In this document: in pieces, positions 14,301-23,562 of the stretch
Layout of the letters: every line of letters starts with the position of its first letter
How positions within the stretch are numbered: the first letter of the stretch is position 1
Assembly: GCA_002104945.1 (NCBI GenBank)
Contig: MCFH01000026.1
Coordinates: 62,001-126,000, forward strand
Length of the DNA stretch: 64,000 nt
Source of the DNA: Piromyces finnis
Lineage: Eukaryota > Neocallimastigomycota > Neocallimastigomycetes > Neocallimastigales > Neocallimastigaceae
Reading direction: 5' to 3'
The notes under the pieces: generated by a model
The model's database searches: none
The model's input: only the letters and a program-made list of their open reading frames with translations
What the model was told of the DNA's origin: nothing
Translations under genes and position numbers: made by a program

Positions 14301-14871
14301 GAACTACTTGCGTTACATTCTTCTCAAACTACATGTATTTATACATTTACATTGTGGCTTAAATATATAATCAAATACAATATATACAAATACGTTTTAA
14401 TACATTTCAATACATTTGAATACATGTGACATAACGTTTCACATATTCTAACAATTATAATCTTTTTTTATATTAATGATGAAAATTTAATTTAACTTGT
14501 AACTTTAATTAATATTAAATATTATATTGATCATAATGACAAATTTTATTTTACCTTTTATTTATTTTATGGTAAGATAGTGTTTAAATAAATGTTAATT
14601 AAAAATTTAATTAGATATATATATATATTTTTTAATCCTAATTCAACGCTATTTAAAATTAATTATTTAACTTTAATATATATGAAAAAAAAACTTTATA
14701 ATATGATAATAAATACATAAATGATAATAATTTTTTTTATATAAAAAGAAAGCAAATCTCCCTTTACCATTACTTTTTTACTTTAACAAATAAAATAACT
14801 TTTTTGTGTAAATATTATTTTTTAAAATTAGTAAAATAGTAATATATTTAAATAATATTTGCTATCTTATT

Positions 14872-14879
14872 TATAAAAG
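14872..14879 (+). promoter_or_regulatory. Possible TATA box of the CotH-dockerin gene
   Basis: TATAAAAG lies 51 bp before the start codon, with the usual A-rich leader of fungal genes after it. In DNA this AT-rich a TATA match is weak evidence; the exact TATAAAAG form and spacing are the only support. Confidence 0.35.
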
Positions 14880-14922
14880 TTATAAAATACTTTTTTATAT
14901 ATAAAATAAAAATATATACAAA

Positions 14923-17019
14923 ATGAAATTTACAGATTTAGCATCTGCATTACTTTTTGGTACCTATTTTTTTAATACATTTATTAATAAAAAAATTAAA
15001 AAAAAAAATTAAAACTAAATAATAAATTTAATAATATTTAAATATTATCTAGTTACTTTAACAACTGCTCATACTAATTTCATTAAGGATGGCAATCGTG
15101 CCAAACTTTTTGAACTTTTGGATAATGAAGTACCAGATTTCAGAATTACTATTCCTGATGAAGAGTTTGTTCAATTAAAGAATGAAGTTGGTTACCTTAG
15201 CGCTTTAAAAAAGCGTCAATGGGGTGACGGAAACTGGGGTGATGGAAATTTTGATTTTGGAAATTTTGACTTTGGAAATTTCGATTTTGGAGATTTCGAT
15301 TTTGGAGCTTTGGACTTTGGTCAAGAAGATAATTATAAAGTTAAAGATGCTTCTATGATTACTGAAATTAATGGGTAAGAAAAGTTTTATTGAAAACAAA
15401 AATTTATAATTTTTTCTATAATAAAACCAAATAAATTAAATAGTTTTAATTTATAAAAAAAAAAAAATATATTAAATAATAGAAAAAAGAAATCCTTTGA
15501 TAAAGTAACTTTCTCTGTAGGTGGTAGTTCTTCTCGTACCTACGCTAGACAAGCTTTCAATCTTAAGATTCGTAGTAAAGGTGATTTATACGGACGTAAA
15601 CAATTTAGAATTCGTTCTGAAGCTCGTGAAGCTACTCTTTTAAGATCTAAATTAGCTTGTGATATTCATAATTACTTTGGTATGCCATCTATCTCTGCTA
15701 ATTATATTTCATTATATATTAATGATGAATATTGGGGTTTCTATCTTTTAATGGACGCTCCAAAGCCATCTTGGGCTGAATTAGAATATGATGATGAAAA
15801 CACCACTCATATTTACAAATGTAAACAAGGTGGTAATGCTTTAACCTACAAGTCTTGTGCCACTGCATGTGTAAATGAAAATGAAGAAGCTATTGATAAT
15901 TCAGAATGGGAAAGTATTTTAACTGCTCTTGATAATGCTAAATCTGCTGAAGATATTGAAGATATCTTTGATGTTGATCAATTTTTATATGAAATGGCAT
16001 ATGAATATTTATCTGGTTCTTGGGACCACTTCCTTAGTTCTGGTCACAACTTTATTATGTACAAGATGCCAGAAGCATATGGTGGTAAATGGACAATGAT
16101 TCTTTATGATTTTGATGCTGATTTCGGTCAAGATGTTTGTGCTTTAGAATTTATGGGTTCCGTTAAGGACGATAAGGATTATCCAAGTTGGTCATGGAAG
16201 GACTGGAACAACAAGCCACGTCACATTGTTGATATTTTAATTAATAATGATAGAACTCGTTTCACCAAAGTAATGAAGAAGATGATTGATGAAGTTTTTA
16301 ATCCAGAGGTTCTTTTCGAACGTATTGATGAATTAAAGAAATTCATTAAACCATACATCTTAAAGGATAAAACACCTGTAAACGGTAGAATGCCAGGTGT
16401 ACTTAATGAAAAGATTGCTGATGACTATACCATGGCACATTGGGAAGCCAACAGTGAATTTACTAATATTGGTGTTAGTTCATCTAGTTCTGGTTATGGT
16501 TTAAAGTACTGGATTCTTAATAGATACAGAAAGGCTTGTAGTGAATTCAACTTAGATTGTGATGAAAAGTATTTAGATCTTAACTATTATTACGATATTG
16601 ATAGAAGTGTTGAAGGTCCAATTAACACTGAATTTAATATGTTTAACTTTGGACAACAACAACAACCAAAGCCAGAAACTCCAAAAACCACCCAATCCCA
16701 ACCACCAAAACCAACCGCCACTAGTACAACTGTTACACCAACTAGCACTCAAGTATCTAATGATTGTGTTGCTCTTTATTTAGGTTATCCATGTTGTTCA
16801 CCAGACAACACCTATGTTGTATACCAAGATGAAAGTGGTGATTGGGGTGTTGAAAATAATGAATGGTGTGGTATTACAAAGGTCAACTTACCATCATCAA
16901 CATGTTGGTCTGAAAAATTAGGATACCCATGTTGTAAAAAGAACTTCTTTGTTGTTTACACTGACGAAGATGGAGATTGGAGTGTTGAAAACAATGAATG
17001 GTGTGGTATTAACAATTAA
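14923..17019 (+). CDS. Secreted CotH kinase-like protein with two fungal dockerins, 3 exons, 631 aa
   Basis: Exons 14923-14959, 15053-15374, 15483-17019. Residues 1 to about 19 form a signal peptide ([12 protein letters not shown], then VTLTTAHT). Next comes a short acidic segment, a dibasic KKRQW at 66-69 that could be a Kex2-type processing site, and an acidic aromatic repeat of (N/D)FDFG units (about 69-100). The CotH domain follows, with [35 protein letters not shown] (299-303) and the metal-binding-like YDFDADFG (328-335). A Pro/Thr/Gln linker leads to two about 40-residue Cys-rich modules (from about 547 and 593), each with GYPCC and NEWCGI: these are CBM10-type fungal dockerins, which bind cellulosomal scaffolds. 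CotH proteins are atypical protein kinases first described in spore coats and are frequent dockerin partners in gut fungi; the substrate here is unknown. Codons are unusually rich in AAG, AAC, TTC and GGT, suggesting high expression. Confidence 0.93.
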
Positions 17020-17635
17020 ATAATAAATTAATGATTAAAAAAAATAATAATATAAAATATACATAACACACCATTTTAATTTTAAAAAATATATTCACAC
17101 AAAAAAGTCACAGAATGAAAAATATTTATTTATTATTTATTATACAATTTTCATTATTTATTAAAAATAATAGTAATAATAATATTTAGACCTACATTAT
17201 TAAAGAAAAAAAAAATAAAAATAAAAATAAAAAAATTAAAAATTCTAGTATATATTTACATATATAATATTAACTTGTAAATATTTTAAAAAAAAAAAAA
17301 AAAGTAGTAAGTTATAATGTTATAGTTTTTAATATTATAAAAAAAAAAAAATGTAAAAAATAAAAAAAAAGATATATACAAAAAAGGAAAAATAATATTT
17401 AAAAAAAAAAAAAAAATTTTTTTTTACTATTGTGTTCAAGTGTAAAATCGTGTCAATTTTAATATTATATTAAAATATGTTTTAAATATTAATATAAATT
17501 GTGAAACGTTAAAATATTAAAAATGAATGGAACAAAAAAAAAAAATATTTTCATGCGGTAACTATTGAAAATTGGATTTGCACATCTTTTAAAAAAATAA
17601 CTAATAATAACTTATAAATATAATAATATAAAGTT
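17020..17635. other. Spacer between CotH gene and LINE
   Basis: A/T homopolymers and poly(A)-like runs following the CotH stop codon; presumably the 3' UTR and the LINE target site. No gene seen. Confidence 0.5.
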
Positions 17636-17648
17636 AACTCTCTATTGA
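17636..17648. repeat. Left target-site duplication of the LINE
   Basis: AACTCTCTATTGA here is repeated exactly at 23381-23393 directly after the poly(A) tail. The leading AA on the right side could be part of the tail, so the certain duplication is 11-13 bp. Confidence 0.9.
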
Positions 17649-17649
17649 C

Positions 17650-17896
17650 CCCTCTTGGGAACGTGCCTTCATTTATTTAATAAATGTAGTTTCTCAAGGG
17701 GGTCTACTCATGCTCATGGTACTGAGAGAGTAGAAAGAATTAAATCCAAGTATTGCGCAATGGATGCTTGGTGCCCTCTTAGGAATGTGCCTTCATTTAT
17801 TTAATAAATGTAATTTCTCAAGGGGGTCTACTCATGCTCATGGTACTGAGAGAGTAGAAAGAATTAAATCCAAGCATTGCGCAATGGATGCTTGGT
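17650..17896 (+). repeat. Two tandem 124-bp 5' monomers of the LINE
   Basis: Copy 1 spans 17650-17773 and copy 2 17774-17896, nearly identical. Each contains three potential hairpins: an outer pairing CCCTCTTGGGAA / TTCTCAAGGGGG enclosing CATTTATTTAATAAATG; CTACTC / GAGTAG; and CCAAGYAT / ATGCTTGG around TGCGCAATGG. A diverged third unit follows at about 17897-17945 (shared CTCATGGTACTGAG). Tandem 5' monomers act as promoters in some LINEs; that role here is inference. Confidence 0.9.
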
Positions 17897-18540
17897 TAGT
17901 CTTCAAGGGAAAATTATTAGGACTAAGCTCATGGTACTGAGCGATTAAAAAACATTTTATTCATCAAATTTAAGTATTTGATGAATAAGTGAATGTTTGA
18001 TTTTTCAGGTAAGTTTGTATAGTATTTAATTAGAAGAGTAATACATTTTGTTGCTGTATTTTTTCTTTTATTCATGTATTCATGTAGTACTACTCTTCTC
18101 TTGTAAGAATCCAATGTAGTCAACTTTAGCATTTGCATTGTACTTTTATATTCATGTAGCTATTGTTGTATTGTTTCTTGTAAGAGACTGATTCACTCTA
18201 CATCATGTAAAAATACTATTCACAAGCTTTCTGGTGTCGACATTCTTGATTCAAATTTTTTACCAATTTAAATATTTAATGAAAAGTAAAGTCAAACAAT
18301 TTTAGTGTCAAAAAGCGAATCGAATTTACTAACAACAAACCAAAACTAGAATTTTTAAAGAAAATTTACAACTAGAATTCAAAAAAAAAGAAACTTTAAA
18401 CAAAGCATCGTAACAATTTTTGTACTATCCAGTACTTTTAAGAAGAGAGAGAGAGACAGATTTTTTCCATATACGTTATATTTGTAATTTTTATTAGTAT
18501 TTATTTTATATTCAATATTTTTTAATTAGAATTTATTATC

Positions 18541-21500
18541 ATGTCAGTCCTTTATATTAAAGATAAGAATTATATCAGACGTGGTACCCGGTCTTATGGT
18601 ATCCCCTTAGATGATATTCGCTCCTTCTTTATCCGTGGTATTCGATCATGGTCAGTAAATATGCTATGGGAAAAACTCGAGGTTATTCTAGAAGATAAAT
18701 TTAATTCAGTTATTAGTGTTAAATATTTTCAGACTTTCAATGATCACTTTTTCTTAGTCAAGGTTCATGGTTCATCAAAAGATTGTATTAAAATCTTACA
18801 CATGTTAAAGAAGAAACTTTCAGTTACCTCAATTTCCTTTTCAGCTCGTAGTAGAAGGAATCACAAATACACTTTTTCCACTCTCAAACGTAAAATTTTA
18901 GTTTCTAATAAACATCAACATTCTATTCAACAATTATTTCAACAATCAGTTCAACAATCTCATCAACAATCCGATCTTCAACAAGATCTTCAACAAGATC
19001 TTCAACAAGTTTCCCATCATGAAAATATTCCAGATCTACAGCAAACACAATTTCAATCTCAACATTCAACAATTAATTCTAATAGCTCTATCAACTCTGC
19101 TAACAGTTCAATAGTTGATAGTTCTTCAGTTTCACAGCCATCTAGTAATAGTTCTACTTATTCCTCTGATGCATCATCCATTAATAATGATGACCTTGAT
19201 AATAATAATAACAGCAACGATTCTTCCTCATCCATCAAGCCTGATAACTTTTCTTTTTGTCTTAGTTGGAACACTAATGGGTGGAATCATGAAAAGAGAG
19301 ATAGTATTAGCTATTTCACAGCTATTTTCAAACCATTATTTTTATGTTTCCAAGAAACTGGTAATGGTTCTGGATCGAATACAGATTATCCTTGTCGTGT
19401 TACTTTGCGAAACTATAGACACTTTTTCAAGAAAGCTGATGAATCAGTTCCTGGAATGAGAGGTTTATATTTAGGTTTTCACAATTCGTGTCAAGCCTCA
19501 CTTGAAAACTTCTCTGGAAAGTATATTATTTCTATTTATACTTTTAGTCTCTGGAATAGATTCAAATGCTCGATTGGAAATGTTTATATGCCTCATAGTC
19601 ATCACAACATCTATGTTGATCATGCAAAGTTAGAAGTTCGCTTGTGGTTACAAACTCATTCATCCCATCCATCGATTCTTGTTGGTGATTTTAATATGTC
19701 TAAAGTAAAATTATCCAACTGGTTATCAACTAATGGATTAGGAGATTGGGAAATTCTTCCGCTTAGAGGGTCTACTATCTCTTGGACTCGAGGTGATCAA
19801 TCTTCCGACATTGACCATGCTCTTATCAATTCGAAGATGAAAGATCTTATTCACTCAGGATCATTTATAAATAATTTTTATCCTGTATCAGACCATAAGC
19901 CACTTCTTATTAATGGTAAAATTATTCCTATGGAAGATTTTTCTAATGACTTTAATGTTCCTAAGAAAATTCTGAAATGGAATAGATTAAAATGTATTGA
20001 GGAAAAGGAATCTATTCTCAGTCATAATAAATTCCAAATACTTTCAGCAAAATTCAACGATCCTAATGTTTCAACAGATGAACTTTCCAAAGAGTTTACT
20101 TCAACTGCTTTTTCAATTGCAGACGAGCTCAGTATTACTTCAGCAAATAATGTTATAAAGTCTTCATTTCATATTTCACAACAAATTTTTAATCTTCAAA
20201 AAATCAAAATGAAGTTGTATAAGAGATTTAAAAAAGAAAGAATTTATGATATAGATGAATTTATTAAAAGAATTAAAATCTACCGTAAGCTCATTGATTA
20301 CATCCACAAAAGATGTAATGAATTTAGGAAACAAGAATATCTTCATTGGATTAAAACAGGATGTGAGTATATGAAGAGTCATAATCCTAAGAAGGCCTGG
20401 AAATGGATCAAGAAAACTGCAAAAATTGGAAAAGATTCTTTCTTTATTGCTCAACCAATTAAAAATAAAAATGGAGAATTAGTTGTTGCTACGGAAGAAC
20501 AACTAGAAGTGTGGCATGATCATTTCGAAAATCTTGCATCAGACCCAAGTGGTGTAAGTCTTGATTTGGAGCATTGGTATGAAGAACCAATGAATAAACG
20601 TTTTTCACTTCCTATGCTTGATGAGTGGGATATCAACCAAGATATTAGTATTGATGAAGTCAAGTCAGCTATCCTCTCTACTCCAAATTATAAAGCATCA
20701 GGTCCAGATGGTATTCCAATTGAATTTTACAAAGCATTAATTCCATCAAGTAATGATTCTAATAATGCTACAGGTAATAATTCTTCTGGTAATACTACTT
20801 CAGATAATGACGCTCATGGTTTAAATTTTATTCTTAAATTATTTAACCGTATTTGGGATGGAGATTTCCCCAACTCATGGAATGAATCCAGTATTGTTTC
20901 TATTCCTAAGAAGGGAGATTTGACAGATTGTGATAACTATCGAGGTATATCACTTATCAATAATGGTATTAAGTTGATCTCCAAAATTGTCACCACTAGA
21001 ATCTCAGAATATGGTCTAAAGAATAATTTCATTAGACCTGAACAATTTGGTTTTCGAAAAAAGGAAGAAAGTATCAGTCTTTTCATTTCAATCCAAGAAA
21101 TATGCCGTAGACGTCAATTAGATAATAAAGAGACATATTTGGCCTTTTTAGATCTCAGGAAAGCATACGATTCAGTCCCAATCGGTAATATTCTCCATAA
21201 ATTAGATTGTTTAGGAATCCGAGGTAAGAGTTTACAATTTATCAAAAATTTATATTTAACATCTAAGGCTAATGTCAAATTAGATGGACAATTCTCGAAA
21301 TCTTTTGATGTGAAGAAAGGAGTCCGTCAAGGTTGCCCTCTTTCTCCTATTCTCTTTAATCTCTTTATTAATGATATATTTAAAGAGTGTGAAGATCTCG
21401 GAGTTAGTTTAGGTGACACTCGATGCTGTGGTGGACTTTTTGCAGATGATATAGTTATTTGTGCTCCAACAAGAGGATGCTTAAAAAAGATGCTTAGAAG

Positions 21501-23079
21501 AGTTAATGAATGGGCCTTGTATAATGAAATGGAATTTGGTATCCAGAAATGTTCAACGATGGTGATTCGTCCTGAATCAATAGAAAATCAGAACAAGAGA
21601 GATCCAACATTTTACTTAGCAGGACAACCCATTCCAACTACTGATTGTTATACTTATCTTGGTGTTCCATTTGATAAGAATTTGTCCCTTAAACCAGTAA
21701 TTAAAGTTCTTAATAACAAGGTTTTGAAAGGACTTTTCTCAGTCAGTAAATTCTTAAGAAATCCTAATATTCCTATTCCTTTCAAAAAACTAGTACTTAA
21801 CTCTCAAGTGATTAGCAGAGTTTCATACTTTGCACCATTACTTGGATCCAACAAAGCTAGGTCTAGGATTGCTCAGAAGCATGTTAACAAAGGAATACGA
21901 TGGGTTGCCGGAGTTCATAAAGCCGTATCGTTTATATCTTTATACTCTATCTCAAAAGATTTGAATATTCCTCCATTGTCAGCCAAATGTGCGTTAGCTC
22001 AGGTTAGATGTTTTAACAAATGGAAAAACTCAAATTGTATTATCTCACACCTTGTCAATTACATTCCTAAATTTAGAAAATACACGTGGTGCAAATCAAG
22101 TAGGACACTTGAAAAAAAACTAAAGAAGCATGGAGATGTTAAAGCAGTTAAAAACTTTTATTGGAAAGATCTCAAAGGGAATTCAATCAAAGCGCAATAT
22201 TATGATGATAATAAATTTATTGAAACTAAAGATTTTATTAAATTATGTTATGAGTACCCAGAGTTTGCCTATGGCTTCTACTGGCTATTGAAAGCAAGAA
22301 GCGGATATAAGTTGGATGCTAGAGTTGCCAAAGCTGCTAAATTTGTTGATCCAGTTTGTCCTAACTACTGTCCATGTTGCAAGTGTGGAGATCAAAGTAT
22401 TAAACATTGGTTATTAGATTGTCCAACATTTAGAGATATCCGTATTAAACATTATGATTCCATAGTCCAGCTATTAAATTTTTTCAGTCAACGTAATTCC
22501 AATAGTCCTATCAATAATAATGAAATTGATAATATCAGTAGAGATAGCAATAACAGTAATAGTAATAGTAACAATAATAATTATAACAATAGTAATAATA
22601 ACAATAGTAGTAATAGTAATAATAGAAATAGTAATAATAACAATAGTAGTAATAGAAATAATAATATTAATAATGATAGCAATAGTGAAGATAATAATTC
22701 TAATTTAGATAGTAATTTAGTTAATGATAGTAATAGTTCTAATAATCCGGTGAATATTAATGTGTATGATTATTCTAGTGTGTGCAGTAAAATATTTAAA
22801 TTCCTTCTTGGGGGAAGAAGTTTTAACAATATTAATTACAATTCAAGGGAATGGAAAGAACTTTGTAAGCGTCAGATTCAATCTGGTACTAATGAAGGAA
22901 CACCATTCTTGACGGTAACCGCGGAACTTCTAACCAAAATCATGCCTTTTGCTATTGGCCAGCAATGGTCAATGTTCAAAAGGTTTGAAGCAACATCCAA
23001 GAGCGTCAATGCTGAAGAAACAGTAAGACAGGCCAGGAGGGCCAGCGCAACCAATGGAGATCATAATTTTGTTCCATGA
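18541..23079 (+). CDS. LINE polyprotein: endonuclease and reverse transcriptase, 1512 aa
   Basis: Single uninterrupted ORF. Residues about 1-110 have an alternating strand/helix pattern that may be an RRM-like nucleic-acid-binding fold (uncertain). About 120-235 is a Gln- then Ser/Asn-rich linker. About 238-465 is an exonuclease-endonuclease-phosphatase (APE-type) domain: SWNTNGW (242-248), FQETG, VGDFNMS and terminal SDHKPLL. The reverse transcriptase spans about 700-1000: ASGPDGIPIEFYKAL, IPKKGDLTDCDNYRGISL, FLDLRKAYDSV, GVRQGCPLSPILFNLFI, and the catalytic FADD at 967-970. A Cys/His knuckle follows from about 1273 (CPNYCPCCKCG ... HWLLDC). A second Asn/Ser repeat tract (about 1321-1402) precedes the conserved C-terminus. 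The protein nicks target DNA and copies element RNA by target-primed reverse transcription. No RNase H domain was recognised. Confidence 0.94.
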   Translation: MSVLYIKDKNYIRRGTRSYGIPLDDIRSFFIRGIRSWSVNMLWEKLEVILEDKFNSVISVKYFQTFNDHFFLVKVHGSSKDCIKILHMLKKKLSVTSISFSARSRRNHKYTFSTLKRKILVSNKHQHSIQQLFQQSVQQSHQQSDLQQDLQQDLQQVSHHENIPDLQQTQFQSQHSTINSNSSINSANSSIVDSSSVSQPSSNSSTYSSDASSINNDDLDNNNNSNDSSSSIKPDNFSFCLSWNTNGWNHEKRDSISYFTAIFKPLFLCFQETGNGSGSNTDYPCRVTLRNYRHFFKKADESVPGMRGLYLGFHNSCQASLENFSGKYIISIYTFSLWNRFKCSIGNVYMPHSHHNIYVDHAKLEVRLWLQTHSSHPSILVGDFNMSKVKLSNWLSTNGLGDWEILPLRGSTISWTRGDQSSDIDHALINSKMKDLIHSGSFINNFYPVSDHKPLLINGKIIPMEDFSNDFNVPKKILKWNRLKCIEEKESILSHNKFQILSAKFNDPNVSTDELSKEFTSTAFSIADELSITSANNVIKSSFHISQQIFNLQKIKMKLYKRFKKERIYDIDEFIKRIKIYRKLIDYIHKRCNEFRKQEYLHWIKTGCEYMKSHNPKKAWKWIKKTAKIGKDSFFIAQPIKNKNGELVVATEEQLEVWHDHFENLASDPSGVSLDLEHWYEEPMNKRFSLPMLDEWDINQDISIDEVKSAILSTPNYKASGPDGIPIEFYKALIPSSNDSNNATGNNSSGNTTSDNDAHGLNFILKLFNRIWDGDFPNSWNESSIVSIPKKGDLTDCDNYRGISLINNGIKLISKIVTTRISEYGLKNNFIRPEQFGFRKKEESISLFISIQEICRRRQLDNKETYLAFLDLRKAYDSVPIGNILHKLDCLGIRGKSLQFIKNLYLTSKANVKLDGQFSKSFDVKKGVRQGCPLSPILFNLFINDIFKECEDLGVSLGDTRCCGGLFADDIVICAPTRGCLKKMLRRVNEWALYNEMEFGIQKCSTMVIRPESIENQNKRDPTFYLAGQPIPTTDCYTYLGVPFDKNLSLKPVIKVLNNKVLKGLFSVSKFLRNPNIPIPFKKLVLNSQVISRVSYFAPLLGSNKARSRIAQKHVNKGIRWVAGVHKAVSFISLYSISKDLNIPPLSAKCALAQVRCFNKWKNSNCIISHLVNYIPKFRKYTWCKSSRTLEKKLKKHGDVKAVKNFYWKDLKGNSIKAQYYDDNKFIETKDFIKLCYEYPEFAYGFYWLLKARSGYKLDARVAKAAKFVDPVCPNYCPCCKCGDQSIKHWLLDCPTFRDIRIKHYDSIVQLLNFFSQRNSNSPINNNEIDNISRDSNNSNSNSNNNNYNNSNNNNSSNSNNRNSNNNNSSNRNNNINNDSNSEDNNSNLDSNLVNDSNSSNNPVNINVYDYSSVCSKIFKFLLGGRSFNNINYNSREWKELCKRQIQSGTNEGTPFLTVTAELLTKIMPFAIGQQWSMFKRFEATSKSVNAEETVRQARRASATNGDHNFVP

Positions 23080-23313
23080 CAAAATTTTGATCTTTGGCTC
23101 GGTGTCCCATTGGAAGTCAAATACAATTATTATACTTTAGTATGATAGTGGCTTTCTTACTTTAATTAAAATTACTAGAATACATTATACCCAATTTTTA
23201 TTCATTTGTGTTTATTAAACATATTTTTTTTTATTTTTATTTATTTTTAATTTTTTATTACATGTATTATAATTTTAATTAAATTAATAATAAAGTTTAA
23301 AATATTTGATGCC

Positions 23314-23380
<67 letters not shown>

Positions 23381-23387
<7 letters not shown>

Positions 23388-23393
23388 TATTGA
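23381..23393. repeat. Right target-site duplication of the LINE
   Basis: Exact match to 17636-17648, immediately after the LINE poly(A). Confidence 0.9.
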
Positions 23394-23496
23394 TTTTATA
23401 TCCCTTAAATTTCAGATATTTTATAGTAATATTAATAATTCATATAATAGTAATATAATCTTTAGAAGTAATAATATCAAAGATAATATTTTAAAG

Positions 23497-23550
23497 TTAA
23501 TAATAAAGTTTAAAATATTTGATGCCGTTAAAAAAAAAAAAAAAAAAAAA
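23497..23550 (+). mobile_element. Minimal 5'-truncated copy of the same LINE family
   Basis: The last 33 bp of the full-length LINE 3' UTR (23284-23316, ending GATGCCGTT) recur identically at 23497-23529. They are followed by 21 A residues and flanked by a 12-13 bp direct repeat: AATATTTTAAAGT at 23485-23497 and ATATTTTAAAGT at 23551-23562 after the tail. This is a classic dead-on-arrival insertion that retained only the extreme 3' end. Confidence 0.88.
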
Positions 23551-23562
23551 ATATTTTAAAGT

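Larger units (their letters stand above)
9972..14922. other. 4.95 kb gene-free AT-rich stretch
   Basis: No exon with recognisable protein content on either strand, and no open frame of note. The sequence is AT-rich with homopolymers. A less extreme patch at about 10580-10790 and scattered short direct repeats (14390-14425) might be decayed insertions, but I cannot assign them. The last about 170 bp should carry the promoter of the CotH gene. Confidence 0.6.
17649..23380 (+). mobile_element. Full-length non-LTR retrotransposon (LINE), about 5.7 kb
   Basis: The element starts exactly where the 13-bp target-site duplication ends and finishes with a poly(A) tail (23317 to about 23380) abutting the second duplication. 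In order it holds two tandem 5' monomers (17650-17896) and a degenerate third, a leader, one long ORF (18541-23079), and a 3' UTR ending in GATGCCGTT before the tail, with AATAAA at 23289-23294. It has no LTRs. Its base composition is markedly less AT-rich than the host flanks. Intact ORF, perfect duplications and long tail indicate a recent insertion, probably still autonomous. Architecture (endonuclease plus RT in one ORF, C-terminal Cys/His knuckle, no RNase H seen) is L1/jockey/Tad-like; the exact clade needs a tree. Confidence 0.94.

Noticed and set aside
17650-17896. CRISPR-like or satellite array
   Set aside because: Only two near-identical direct units with no spacers, placed exactly at the 5' end of the LINE. 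They are element monomers.
18541-18900. Separate gag-like ORF1 for the LINE
   Set aside because: The reading frame is continuous from the first ATG through the RT with no stop, so it is one polyprotein with an N-terminal domain.
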